64,000 nt of DNA from assembly GCF_028275115.1 (NCBI RefSeq), contig NZ_JAQCNH010000019.1, positions 79,739 through 143,738 of the forward strand, read 5' to 3'. The notes under the pieces are model-generated. The model had not been told where the DNA came from and ran no database searches. It saw only the letters and a list, made by a program, of their open reading frames with translations. This stretch comes from Halorientalis sp. GTDB taxonomy: Archaea > Halobacteriota > Halobacteria > Halobacteriales > Haloarculaceae. Positions 17,484-26,024 of this stretch are shown in pieces (the stretch's first letter is position 1; each line of letters begins with the position of its first letter). Made by a program: the position numbers and the translations under genes.

Positions 17484-18029
17484 TCAGTCCGTCCAGCTAT
17501 TCAGCGTGAACGTCGAGTCGCTCCCCGGGTCGTCCCAGACGAGTTTAACAGTCGCCCCGTCAAGATTGAGACCGTCGGCGGTCGGCGAGGAGATCACCGA
17601 ATCGACGTTGTTTGCGTTCACCCGCACGCTCGTCCCACCGGAGACACTGCTGTCGGCACCGACGCCACTATCGAGTTCGTCCCACCGGAACCGTTCGTCC
17701 AGGCCAGTGGTACTGTCCGAACTCTCCTCGTACGTCTTCGCCCCCGACACCGCCACGTCGAGGTTCCCGGCGGTGACCGTGTCGCCGGTGTCGTGACTGA
17801 TCTTCAGCGTGTCCGTCCGGTAGTCAGGCGCGCTGGCCCTGGTCTCTGTGTCCTGTGCGTATTCGAAACTGAACGCCGCCTGTGGCGTCGCGTTCGTGTT
17901 TTCCTGCCCGATACCGAGAAAGAACGTTGCTGCCGTCGCCGCCAGCAACACGGTAATTGCGACCATCAGCACGACGCCGATGACCGGTGATACTGCCGAG
18001 TCGTCTGTGAATAGCGTTCTGACGTTCAT
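17484..18029 (-). CDS. Type IV pilin (archaeal pilin N-terminal domain)
   Basis: 181-residue secreted pilin-like protein. The short charged leader MNVRTLFTDDSA is followed by VSPVIGVVLMVAITVLLAA, the archaeal class III signal processed by the prepilin peptidase PibD; the hydrophobic helix builds the pilus core. The mature part is rich in Asp, Ser and Thr and beta-strand-like, as in haloarchaeal adhesion pilins. The frame is open further upstream, but the ATG at 18029 gives the correct leader. It is monocistronic, with an AT-rich leader region at 18110-18145. Confidence 0.88.
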   Translation of the reverse strand: MNVRTLFTDDSAVSPVIGVVLMVAITVLLAATAATFFLGIGQENTNATPQAAFSFEYAQDTETRASAPDYRTDTLKISHDTGDTVTAGNLDVAVSGAKTYEESSDSTTGLDERFRWDELDSGVGADSSVSGGTSVRVNANNVDSVISSPTADGLNLDGATVKLVWDDPGSDSTFTLNSWTD

Positions 18030-18201
18030 CGTTGTCCCCCACCAGGCACGGAAACCCACTGTCGCTTCCGCACAGCACAGCCTGCCCACGTAGGTACCGT
18101 CCCCTTCCTATACGTTCTATTTACAATTCTAACTAATAAGCTTTGAGCGATTGATCGACGGGAACTTAACTATGGCTGGCCGCGGTCGACTCTCGCGCCG
18201 C

Positions 18202-19614
18202 TCAGTATTTCGGATCGGCGCCGGTCGTCGCGTAGATTTCGTCCATCACGTCGTCGCGGTCGGTGCGCCAGGTCTCGAACTCGCCCGGGGAACTCGGGTA
18301 GTCACCGTAGTGATCGAGGAGCCGGTCGGCGAGGTCCTTGGTCTGATAGAGGTCGTAGATTGTCTTCCAGTGGCCGAAGGTCTTGACCGCCGTTTTCAGT
18401 TTCAGTGGCAGGCTGATGTCCGTCGACCCCTCGTACAGTGCCTCGGCGAGCTGTTCGCCCGGTAGTGCTGCCAGCAGTGCCATCAGGTCGCCGAGGTCGT
18501 AGGCGGTCGTGAAGATGTTGTACACGTCCAGCGCGGCGTAGCGCCCGCCGAAGTGGTCCATGATGCGGCTGTTGTACTCCCAGAGTGCGCCCTCGCCGAG
18601 GTCGCCGCCGCTGATGGCGTCGATGGCCTCCTGTGCAGCGTACTGGCCGGCGTAGGCCGCACCGGCGATGCCACCGCCGGTCGTCGGGTTGACGTGGCCG
18701 GCGGCGTCGCCGACGGCGAGGAAGCCGGGTGCGACCGCCGAGTCGTACGGTCGGCGAGTCGGGAGCGCTGCCCCGAGTTTGTCGGTAACCCGGGCGTTTT
18801 TCAACTCCGGCCGATTGCGCACGTCCCGCCTGAGGTCGTCGACCAGTTTCATCGGTTCCTCGTTCATCTGGAAGCCCAACCCGACGTTGATCTCCGTCTC
18901 CGTCCGCGGGAAATACCAGAGATAGCCCGACGCTCGCTCGGTCGGCTTGAACACGAGCGCGTCGGACCACTCCACGGGTTCGTCGACCTCGATAATCTCT
19001 CGATACCCCGAGGAGAACTGCGAGTACTGGACGTTCGTGTCGAAGGTTGCGCCCGAGAGGTCGGCGTTGTCCTGCAGGATGGACAGCGCACCCGCGGCGT
19101 CGATGGTGACGTCGGCCTCGTATGTGATCGGCTCGCCCTGCCGCATGGCGTCGACGCCGGTCACGCGCCCAGTCTCGTCCTGGTGAACGTCCTTGACGAC
19201 CGTGTCGTAGTGGAACTCGACGCCCGCCTTCTCGGCCCCTTCGATGAGAAGCCGGCCGTACTCCAGGCGGTCGATGACGGCGAGTTCGCCCGGCACGGGG
19301 ATGTCGAGAACCGTATCCTCCGCGGGAATCTCGAAGCGCCCGTGGTCGACGATGGTGTTCGTAAAGGCAGATTCGATCTGCGATTTGGGGATGCTGTCCG
19401 GAAACTCGTCTGCCCCTTTCAGCGCGTCCCCGCACGCGATGTGACCGGCCTCCTGCGCCGGTTTCCGCTCGACGACAGCGACGTCGAGCCCCTCGTGTGC
19501 AGCGGTTGCGGCCGCGTAGCACCCCGACGTCCCCGCCCCTACGACGATGATATCGTACGTCCGGGTTCCGCCACCGACGCTCGGACTGCTGGCGTCGGTC
19601 TCCTGTGTAGCCAT
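18202..19614 (-). CDS. Geranylgeranyl reductase family flavoprotein (archaeal lipid saturation type)
   Basis: 470-residue FAD enzyme. The N-terminal dinucleotide fold VVGAGTSGCYAAATAAHEG, the CGDALKG segment, a YxWxFP-type substrate motif (GYLWYFPRTETEINVGLG) and the late FAD block GFLAVGDAAGHVNPTTGGGI identify the geranylgeranyl reductase group, which saturates the isoprenoid chains of archaeal lipids. The 2Fe-2S ferredoxin gene starts divergently 121 bases away and is a plausible electron donor (inference). Start at ATG 19614, since the family N-terminus is short. Confidence 0.88.
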   Translation of the reverse strand: MATQETDASSPSVGGGTRTYDIIVVGAGTSGCYAAATAAHEGLDVAVVERKPAQEAGHIACGDALKGADEFPDSIPKSQIESAFTNTIVDHGRFEIPAEDTVLDIPVPGELAVIDRLEYGRLLIEGAEKAGVEFHYDTVVKDVHQDETGRVTGVDAMRQGEPITYEADVTIDAAGALSILQDNADLSGATFDTNVQYSQFSSGYREIIEVDEPVEWSDALVFKPTERASGYLWYFPRTETEINVGLGFQMNEEPMKLVDDLRRDVRNRPELKNARVTDKLGAALPTRRPYDSAVAPGFLAVGDAAGHVNPTTGGGIAGAAYAGQYAAQEAIDAISGGDLGEGALWEYNSRIMDHFGGRYAALDVYNIFTTAYDLGDLMALLAALPGEQLAEALYEGSTDISLPLKLKTAVKTFGHWKTIYDLYQTKDLADRLLDHYGDYPSSPGEFETWRTDRDDVMDEIYATTGADPKY

Positions 19615-19735
19615 ACCAGTCCCTGGTCGCCCCACCGAGAAAACTCTTTATAGAAGCCACACTCGGCCGTCGCCCGTCAGCACGGACCGCCCGCCGGAAT
19701 AAAGACCTTTGACAGACGGTGCCCAATCGAGTGGT

Positions 19736-20062
19736 ATGACCGATTACACCGTTGAATTCGTGGGGACGGGGGAACGGATCACGGTCTCCGGGAAGGAGAC
19801 GATTCTTCGCCGGTGTATCGAAGAGGGGATTGCCCAAGAGTACTCCTGTCGGGTCGGGATGTGTCTGGCCTGCTCGGCGGAGGTCGTCGAGGGCGAAGTC
19901 ACTCAGCCGGCGGCCCACGGGTTCACCGACGACGAGAAAGAGGAGTACGCCCTGACCTGCATGGCACGGCCCGCGTCGGACCTCGTGTTGGACCGCGGGA
20001 AGTATCCGCCGAGTCTCGAAGAGGACGCCGACGGCTCGACCGGCGCGACTGCCGACGATTAG
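19736..20062 (+). CDS. 2Fe-2S ferredoxin
   Basis: 108-residue plant-type ferredoxin. The cluster cysteines follow CRVGMCLAC (C-x4-C-x2-C) with the fourth in YALTCMARP, and the beta-grasp N-terminus TDYTVEFVGTGERITV is typical. The acidic insertion of the canonical haloarchaeal ferredoxin is absent, so this is one of the shorter paralogs. It acts as a one-electron carrier; partners are unknown, though the divergent neighbour is a reductase. An earlier in-frame start (19709) is possible, but 19736 is preferred. Confidence 0.88.
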   Translation: MTDYTVEFVGTGERITVSGKETILRRCIEEGIAQEYSCRVGMCLACSAEVVEGEVTQPAAHGFTDDEKEEYALTCMARPASDLVLDRGKYPPSLEEDADGSTGATADD

Positions 20063-20187
20063 GGCGGCCGGTCGGCCGGCAGAGTGTCCGGTCGAAACAG
20101 TCGATAGGACGAGCGAGCGGCCCTGCGTGCCCCCTCGGTGAACTGACCCAAAGATATTCACCGTCCGTTCGCGTTGACACAGTAGCG

Positions 20188-20535
20188 ATGGACGACTCGC
20201 CGGTCGGAGCCGCATTAAATGGGTTCGCTGAAATGACTCCGTGGCTCTGGTGGCTCTCGATCACCTTCTACGGAATCGGCGACATCCTCACGACGGCGAC
20301 CACGCAACTGTCCAGCCCCATCGCCGAAGGGAGCCCCGTCGTCGAGTCGGCGGCAGCGGCGTACGGCATCTGGGGGTTGGTCGGCCTCAAAATCGTCGCG
20401 TTCGCCGTCGCCTACGGGGTCTGGTACTCCGTGGACTCCCCACACAACGTCGGCGTTCCACTCGCGCTCTCGGTCCTCGGTGTCGGGCTAACGACGTGGA
20501 ACCTCGTCGTAATCAGTGCCGTCTTCTCCGGCTGA
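20188..20535 (+). CDS. Three-helix membrane protein, unknown function
   Basis: 115-residue protein with hydrophobic segments at about residues 17-38, 60-80 and 90-112. The first contains TPWLWWLSITFYGIGDILTT, the others are Gly/Ala/Val-rich. Small membrane proteins of this pattern are common in haloarchaea; none is characterised that I recognise. A TATA-like box lies in the CAAAGATATTC stretch at about 20150-20160. ATG 20188. Confidence 0.65.
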   Translation: MDDSPVGAALNGFAEMTPWLWWLSITFYGIGDILTTATTQLSSPIAEGSPVVESAAAAYGIWGLVGLKIVAFAVAYGVWYSVDSPHNVGVPLALSVLGVGLTTWNLVVISAVFSG

Positions 20536-20653
20536 CGGCGTCCCCCCGGACAGTTTTGAATCACCGAAAAAATTAGGCGGGACCGACGAATCCGGCTGTC
20601 ATTGGTGACTAATCATGCGGATTTAAGCCACATGGGATGAGAAGTAACGACAG

Positions 20654-22342
20654 ATGTCAGACGCATCCGAGCTACCCGAGAAGCCGTGGTTCGTCGAGTA
20701 CGAGCAGTTCGGCGTGCCGGAGACGCTCGAACCGTACCCCGACCAGCCGGTCCACCAGTTCCTCTACGATTCCGCCGACGAGTACCCCGACCAGGGACTC
20801 GTTCAGTCGGGCCAGAAGTACTCGTATCCGGAACTGGTCGACCACGTCGAGCGGCTGGCCACTGCCCTTCGCGACCGGGGGGTCGAGAAGGACAGTCGCG
20901 TCGCGACGGTGCTGCCGACCTCCGTGCAGTTCGCCGTCGCGGAGAACGCCATCTCCCGGGCTGGCGGGGTCCACATCCCGAACGATTTCCTCGACGCCGA
21001 GGAGGACCTGATCTACCGGCTCGAACAGGGCCAACCCGAGGTCCTCATCGGACAGGACAAACACCGAGACCTCATCGAGAGCCTCCAGGAGGAACTGGAC
21101 CTCGACGACGTCATCCTCACCACCGTCGACGACTACGGTGCAGACCCGCCCGCGGACCACGAAAACGTCGAGGGCGTGGAGTGGCTCACCGACGTGATCG
21201 AGTCGACCGAGCCGAACCCACCCGAGGTCGAGTTCGACGTGGAAGAAGACGTCCACACACTCCTGTTCACCGGTGGGACGACCGGCCTGCCCAAGGGCTG
21301 CCAGCTCACACACCGCAATCTCGTCGCCAACGCCCTGCAGGCTAACGCCGCCCAGTCGCGGATGGCGGACATGATGCGCGGCGACGAGGGTGCCGTGATG
21401 GCGCTGCCGATGTATCACGCGTACGGCTACTCGGTCCAGCACTCGCTGATCGAACTCGGGCTGGAGATCCTGATGGTGCCCGACGCCCGGGACACGGAGA
21501 TGATGGTCGACCTGATCGAGGAGCGCGAGCCGCTGATCATGCTCGGCGTCCCAACGCAGTTCATGGAGATCGTCAACGAGGACCTCGATCAAGACGTCGT
21601 CGGCCTCTCGGGGTCGGCTCCGTTGGCCACCGAGACCAAAGAGCAGTTCGAGGAGAAGTCGAAGGGTGTCTCACAGGGGTACGGTCTCTCTGAGATGTCG
21701 CCGGTGACCAACTTCAATACGCGCGGTCTGCAGGATATGCTGCTGGGGGAAGATACCCGCGAGGAAGGGCCGGACATGCCGACCATCGGCGTGCCGGTGC
21801 CGGACACGGACGTCAAACTCGTCGACGTCGACAGCGGCGAAGAGATTCCGCTCCGGAAAGCCATCGAGGAGGACCTCGAGGGCGAGATGCTCCTCAACGG
21901 GCCCCAGCGCATGAAGGGATATCTCGACGAGAGTAGGTCTCCGTTCGACGAGAACGGGTTCGTCGCGACCGGCGACGTCGCGAAGATCGACGCCAAGGGT
22001 CGCTTCTACATCGTCGACCGCGTCAAGAACATGATCAACGTCTCCGGACTGAAGGTGTACTCCGAGGAAGTCGACGAAGTCCTGTTCAGCCACCCCGGCG
22101 TCCACCGCCCGGCCACCATCGGCGCGCCCGACCCGGACCGGCCTGGCAGTGAGGTCGTCGTCATCTACGTCGAACCCGACCCCAACTACGACGGCGAACT
22201 CACCGAGGCGGACATCCGTGACCACATAGAGGGGAAGGTCCCGAAACAGGCCATGCCCGAGGAGATCAACATCGTCGACGAGGTCCCGACGACCGACGTC
22301 GGCAAGACCGACAAGCACTCCCTGAAAGGCCGTCACGAGTGA
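20654..22342 (+). CDS. Long-chain acyl-CoA synthetase (AMP-forming)
   Basis: 562-residue ANL-family ligase that activates fatty acids with ATP and CoA. The P-loop LLFTGGTTGLPKGC lies around residues 198-211, the A5 block QGYGLSEMSP near 338, the GDVAKIDAKGRFYIVDR hinge near 443 and the catalytic Lys in TDVGKTDKHSLKGR at the very end. Length is normal. A box at about 20619-20628 (ATTTAAG) about 30 bases before the ATG suggests a leaderless mRNA. Chain length preference cannot be read from sequence. Confidence 0.9.
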   Translation: MSDASELPEKPWFVEYEQFGVPETLEPYPDQPVHQFLYDSADEYPDQGLVQSGQKYSYPELVDHVERLATALRDRGVEKDSRVATVLPTSVQFAVAENAISRAGGVHIPNDFLDAEEDLIYRLEQGQPEVLIGQDKHRDLIESLQEELDLDDVILTTVDDYGADPPADHENVEGVEWLTDVIESTEPNPPEVEFDVEEDVHTLLFTGGTTGLPKGCQLTHRNLVANALQANAAQSRMADMMRGDEGAVMALPMYHAYGYSVQHSLIELGLEILMVPDARDTEMMVDLIEEREPLIMLGVPTQFMEIVNEDLDQDVVGLSGSAPLATETKEQFEEKSKGVSQGYGLSEMSPVTNFNTRGLQDMLLGEDTREEGPDMPTIGVPVPDTDVKLVDVDSGEEIPLRKAIEEDLEGEMLLNGPQRMKGYLDESRSPFDENGFVATGDVAKIDAKGRFYIVDRVKNMINVSGLKVYSEEVDEVLFSHPGVHRPATIGAPDPDRPGSEVVVIYVEPDPNYDGELTEADIRDHIEGKVPKQAMPEEINIVDEVPTTDVGKTDKHSLKGRHE

Positions 22343-22483
22343 CCCGCCGGAGGCAGTAACACGCCTCGTTTCAGGGCGATCATCTTTCTTCCGTCATGAT
22401 ACAGCGGTTACAGATATGAGCAGACAGTACCGAAGTCGGAGCGGTCGTCCGGGCACGAAACCGACGGCAGCCCGAGAGGGCCG

Positions 22484-23002
22484 TTGCTGGCGCTTCCGGA
22501 GGTGCTGGCGACGAACAAACTCCAGGTCGCCCTGACGAGCCTCGTGGTCTTTTCGGCCGGCGGTGCCGCGACGTACGTGGCGCTGACCGGCGGACCGTTG
22601 GCCAGTGACGACATGCTCGGGACGGTCCCTGCGGAGGCCGAGGCGGTGATGCACGTCGATGGCCACGTCACCGACGACGAGACGACTCGCGCGCTAGTCG
22701 AGGAGTCCGTCGACGTGGCCGCGCCGGCGAACAGCAGTTACGGCGGTCCCGACGACTTCGAGGCGGTCGTGAACGAGGCGGCCAACGACAGCGGGTCGTC
22801 CCTGGAGGGCTTCCACGGCATGACGGCTTTCTCCGCGTACGGTGACGACGCCCCGTCGAACTACAGCGCCGCCGTCGTCGACTCCGACCGGGGTACCGAT
22901 GCGTTCGTCGAGGCCACTGCCAACGGCGCCGACTACGAACAGCGCACGTATCAGGGATACACGGTCTACGTCGTCGAGAACGACGCCTCGACCGCGGCGC
23001 GG
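22484..23002 (+). pseudogene. Truncated secreted/membrane-anchored protein, 3' end lost by deletion
   Basis: The frame begins with TTG at 22484 and has a hydrophobic anchor (residues about 12-35: LQVALTSLVVFSAGGAA) then an acidic extracytoplasmic part up to GYTVYVVENDAS. There it runs directly into the interior of an ABC ATPase gene (see 23003-23350), so the C-terminus is lost. The 5' end also looks broken: a possible ATG at 22416 lies in another frame that soon stops. Third-position bias supports a once-real gene. Function unknown. Confidence 0.6.
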
Positions 23003-23350
23003 CCGACGGGCCGGCGACCTCTCCGGCGGGTTCGGAAAGAAACTCGACCTAGCGCTGGCACTGCTGGACCGCTCGCCGGTGGTCTGTCTCGACGAACCGA
23101 TGGGCGACCTGGACGACGTGTCGAAGACGAAACTGCTCGGCCTGTGGCCGACTACCGCGACGGCGGACTCGTCGTCGTTTCGACTCATCACCTCACCGAG
23201 TTCGAGGACGACATCGACTACGTCACCGTTCTCCGCGACGGTGAGACTATCCTCGACGAGAAACGGGACGCCATCGAACTCGGAGAACACGACTCACTGC
23301 AGGAGCTGTACGTGGCCCGCTCTCTGGCGGCCGAATCCGACACTACTTAA
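23003..23350 (+). pseudogene. ABC transporter ATP-binding protein, C-terminal fragment with frameshift
   Basis: Only the C-terminal third of an ABC ATPase remains. The signature GDLSGG is at 23013-23030, Walker B (VVCLDEP) at about 23077-23097 and the D-loop just after. A one-base frameshift near 23141-23146 moves the frame; the rest (VADYRDGG...STHHL with the H-loop His) reads in the other frame to the stop at 23350. Walker A is missing, so no active ATPase can be made. Confidence 0.75.
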
Positions 23351-23367
23351 ACACCCGTCGTGCTGCC

Positions 23368-23380
23368 CCATTTTAAATGG
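23368..23380. promoter_or_regulatory. Palindrome CCATTTTAAATGG in the R2lox promoter region
   Basis: A perfect 6-base inverted repeat with a one-base centre, 56 bases before the R2lox ATG at 23436. It is the most AT-rich spot in the spacer and could be an operator or an upstream promoter element; TATAC-like boxes follow at about 23411-23430. Sequence evidence only. Confidence 0.35.
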
Positions 23381-23435
23381 CCTAAGGTTTCTTGCAACGG
23401 TAATATAGCGTATACTACCAACTATACTGTGGACC

Positions 23436-24371
23436 ATGACACAGGTGGAGGACACGAGTCGTGACATGCGGCTCGACACGGACTCATTCGCACAGGGGTA
23501 TTTCAAAAACGCCGTTTATCGACACTGGGACCCGTACGACGTCGAAGGGTTGGAAGCGGACAAGCAGAAGGTCATCGATACGGCACCGCAGGAAGACGAG
23601 TTTAACACGCTCCGGACCGCGCTCGCTCGCTTCGGTGCGGGCGAGGAAGCCGTGACGGAGGACCTGATGCCGCTCGGGATGGCGCTGGAGGACATCAACG
23701 ACCAGATGTTCCTCTCCAGCCAAATCTACGAGGAGGCCAAACACGCACAGTTCTTCGACCGCTACTGGCGAGAGGTCGTCAACCCGTCCGAGGAGGCACT
23801 CGGCTTCGAGGTGACCAATCCAACGGACCAGCGCTTCTTCAACGACCACTACATCGCGCTGTTCGACAAGACCGAGGCGGCCATGGAGCGACTGCTGGAG
23901 GACGACTCCCCGGAAGCACGAGTCGAGGCCTACTGCCACTACCATCTCGTCGTCGAGTCGGTGCTGGCACAGACCGGGTACTACGGTTTCCAGTCCGCCT
24001 TCAGTGACCAGGGTTCGGACGAGGTCGCGGTCAAGGACTGGCCCAACGCCGAAGGACTGGTCGACGGCGTCGCCAACATCCGTAGCGACGAGGGTCGCCA
24101 CGTCGGCTTCGGGATGAACAAGGTCCGGAGCTACGTCCAGGACGGCGACGTCGACGAGTCGGTCGTTCAGGAGACGCTGCAGGACCTCATGCCCCACGTC
24201 GCGGGCACGTTCAGCGACCTGACGGTCGGAATCAACCCCGCACCACTCGTTGCGTACTCCCGCGACAAACTCACCCGCAGGATCGAGATCATCACCGACG
24301 CCGAGGCCGAAGTCCCCGGCGTGGACGAACTCGTCAAACTCGACACCGACGAAGGAACTGCTGCCGACTGA
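23436..24371 (+). CDS. R2-like ligand-binding oxidase (R2lox) / RNR R2-like di-metal protein
   Basis: 311-residue ferritin-like protein of the ribonucleotide reductase R2 superfamily. All six metal ligands can be placed: E70 (GEEAVTED), E100 and H103 (YEEAKH), E174 (YHLVVESVL), E219 and H222 (SDEGRH). The Val and Tyr that form the unusual ether crosslink in R2lox (Val in EEAVTED, V73; Tyr five residues before E174, Y169) are both kept, and the layout matches mycobacterial Rv0233. This favours an Mn/Fe R2lox oxidase with a fatty-acid-like ligand over a true RNR subunit; no RNR large subunit is nearby. Many databases label it RNR beta. Confidence 0.8.
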   Translation: MTQVEDTSRDMRLDTDSFAQGYFKNAVYRHWDPYDVEGLEADKQKVIDTAPQEDEFNTLRTALARFGAGEEAVTEDLMPLGMALEDINDQMFLSSQIYEEAKHAQFFDRYWREVVNPSEEALGFEVTNPTDQRFFNDHYIALFDKTEAAMERLLEDDSPEARVEAYCHYHLVVESVLAQTGYYGFQSAFSDQGSDEVAVKDWPNAEGLVDGVANIRSDEGRHVGFGMNKVRSYVQDGDVDESVVQETLQDLMPHVAGTFSDLTVGINPAPLVAYSRDKLTRRIEIITDAEAEVPGVDELVKLDTDEGTAAD

Positions 24372-24398
24372 CCGACACCGTCCTGCGGTCCGACGCCG

Positions 24399-24406
24399 AT
24401 TTTTTA
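24399..24406 (+). terminator. T-rich terminator after R2lox
   Basis: A run of six T residues (GATTTTTTATC) lies 28 bases after the R2lox stop. Oligo-T tracts terminate archaeal transcription without a required hairpin. Inferred from position. Confidence 0.4.
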
Positions 24407-24431
24407 TCTGACCCCGACAGCACCGGCCGTC

Positions 24432-25880
24432 TCAGGCGTCCGGATAGTCGTCGGCCCACGGGTTCGCTCGTTCGAGTGCCGCTGCGATACCGAGCAGGTC
24501 GGCCTCTGCGTACCGCGACCCGACGATCTGGAGGCCCACCGGCAATCCGTCGTCGGTGCGGCCGGCGGGAGCAGCCACGACCGGGTGGCCGGTCATGTTG
24601 AACGGCCAGGTGAGGCCCCAGTCCATCGGCAACCCACCGGCCCGCTCGCCGTCAATCTCCGAGGGGTATGGTTCGTCGTGGGTCAGCGGCGGCGTCGAGA
24701 GGGTCGGCATCACCAGCGCGTCGTGGTCGTCGAGGACGGCCTCGACCGCGTCGTAGAGGTCCGTCCGGACCGCGTTCGTCTTCAGGTAATCGACGGCGTC
24801 GTACCCCTCGCCCATCCGCACGGTCTGGACGAAACTGTCGGAGAGGTCGTCGGCGTCCTCGCCGGTCACGTCCACGCCGTACTCCTCGTCCAGATAGTGT
24901 GCCATGACCGCGAACAGGGGCGTCGCCTCGGTCCCGTAGGCGTAGTTCAGCGTTCCTTTGTCGGGGCCGTCCACGTCGGTGTCCGTGACCGCCGCGCCCG
25001 CGTCTGCCAGCGCGTCGACCGCGCCCCGGCAGGCCGACGTGACGGACGAAGCCACCGGGAACGTGTCCAGGTCCGGGGTGAATGCGATGTCGAACTCGGC
25101 CGCCTCACGGCCGGTCGCGTCAGTATAGTCGGTCTCGGGCGCGACGACGCTGAACGGGTCGCTGTCGTCCGGCCCGACCAGCACCGACAGCATGAGCGCG
25201 AGGTCGTCGACGGTGCGGGCCATCGGACCGACGACGCCGACCGGCGTCGTGGAACTGAACGCGTCCGGCCGGTTGTCCTTCGGGACGAGACCGAACGTCG
25301 GCTTTACCGAGACCACCTGACAGCACGACGCCGGGTTCCGGAGTGAGCCGCCTACGTCGGACCCCGTCGCCAGCGGCGCCAGCCCGGCCGCCAGCGCCGC
25401 CGCGGAGCCGCCAGACGACCCGCCCGCGTTGTAGTCGAGATCGAACGGTGTCGGCGTCGGGCCGACCAGTTCGTTGTCCGTCTGCATCGTGTGGCCCAGT
25501 TCGGGCGTGTTGGTCGTCCCTATCGGAATCGCGCCGGCCTCTTCGAGCCGCTCGACGACGACCCCCGACTCCTCGGACACGTTGTCCGCGAGCGGGGCGA
25601 GGCCCATGGTGTGTGGGACCCCTTCGACCTCCATGTGGAGGTCTTTGATGGCCACGGGGACGCCGTGGAGCGGCCCGAGGTCCTCGCCGTTCTCGACGGC
25701 CCGTTCGGCCTCGCGAGCCTGGTCCCGAGCGCGTTGCTCCAGGACGTTCACGTAGGCGTTCAACTCGTCGTCGTTGTCGTCGATGCGGTCGAGGAACGTC
25801 TCGACCAGTTCGACCGGTGACATCTCGCCGGCTCGGACCGCGTCCGCGAGGTCAGTTGCGGACCGGAACGCTGTCGACAT
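24432..25880 (-). CDS. Amidase (amidase signature family)
   Basis: 482-residue amidase-signature enzyme with the Ser-cisSer-Lys triad: Lys in VAIKDLHM (about residue 80), the signature NAGGSSGGSAAALAAG (about 155-170) with the cis-Ser, and the nucleophile Ser in GSDVGGSLRNPA. It hydrolyses a carboxamide; homologs include GatA, but no GatB or GatC is adjacent and the C-terminal half follows the general amidase pattern (LTWPFNMTGHPVVAAPAG). Start at ATG 25880. Confidence 0.88.
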   Translation of the reverse strand: MSTAFRSATDLADAVRAGEMSPVELVETFLDRIDDNDDELNAYVNVLEQRARDQAREAERAVENGEDLGPLHGVPVAIKDLHMEVEGVPHTMGLAPLADNVSEESGVVVERLEEAGAIPIGTTNTPELGHTMQTDNELVGPTPTPFDLDYNAGGSSGGSAAALAAGLAPLATGSDVGGSLRNPASCCQVVSVKPTFGLVPKDNRPDAFSSTTPVGVVGPMARTVDDLALMLSVLVGPDDSDPFSVVAPETDYTDATGREAAEFDIAFTPDLDTFPVASSVTSACRGAVDALADAGAAVTDTDVDGPDKGTLNYAYGTEATPLFAVMAHYLDEEYGVDVTGEDADDLSDSFVQTVRMGEGYDAVDYLKTNAVRTDLYDAVEAVLDDHDALVMPTLSTPPLTHDEPYPSEIDGERAGGLPMDWGLTWPFNMTGHPVVAAPAGRTDDGLPVGLQIVGSRYAEADLLGIAAALERANPWADDYPDA

Positions 25881-26024
25881 GCCTCGAGAGCCGGACGGAA
25901 CCGGAATAATAGCTTCGCCTCGCGACTGTCCCGTCCGCTCGTTCGACGACGCGCTCGGTGGTCGCACCACACGGGTCACCCAGTGACGCCCGCTCTGTGG
26001 TTCCCGCTCGCTGGACCCGTACGC

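Noticed and set aside
18302..20215. 637-codon open frame on the minus strand over the reductase and ferredoxin genes
   Set aside because: Arg-rich translation without domains, overlapping two well-supported genes in other frames.
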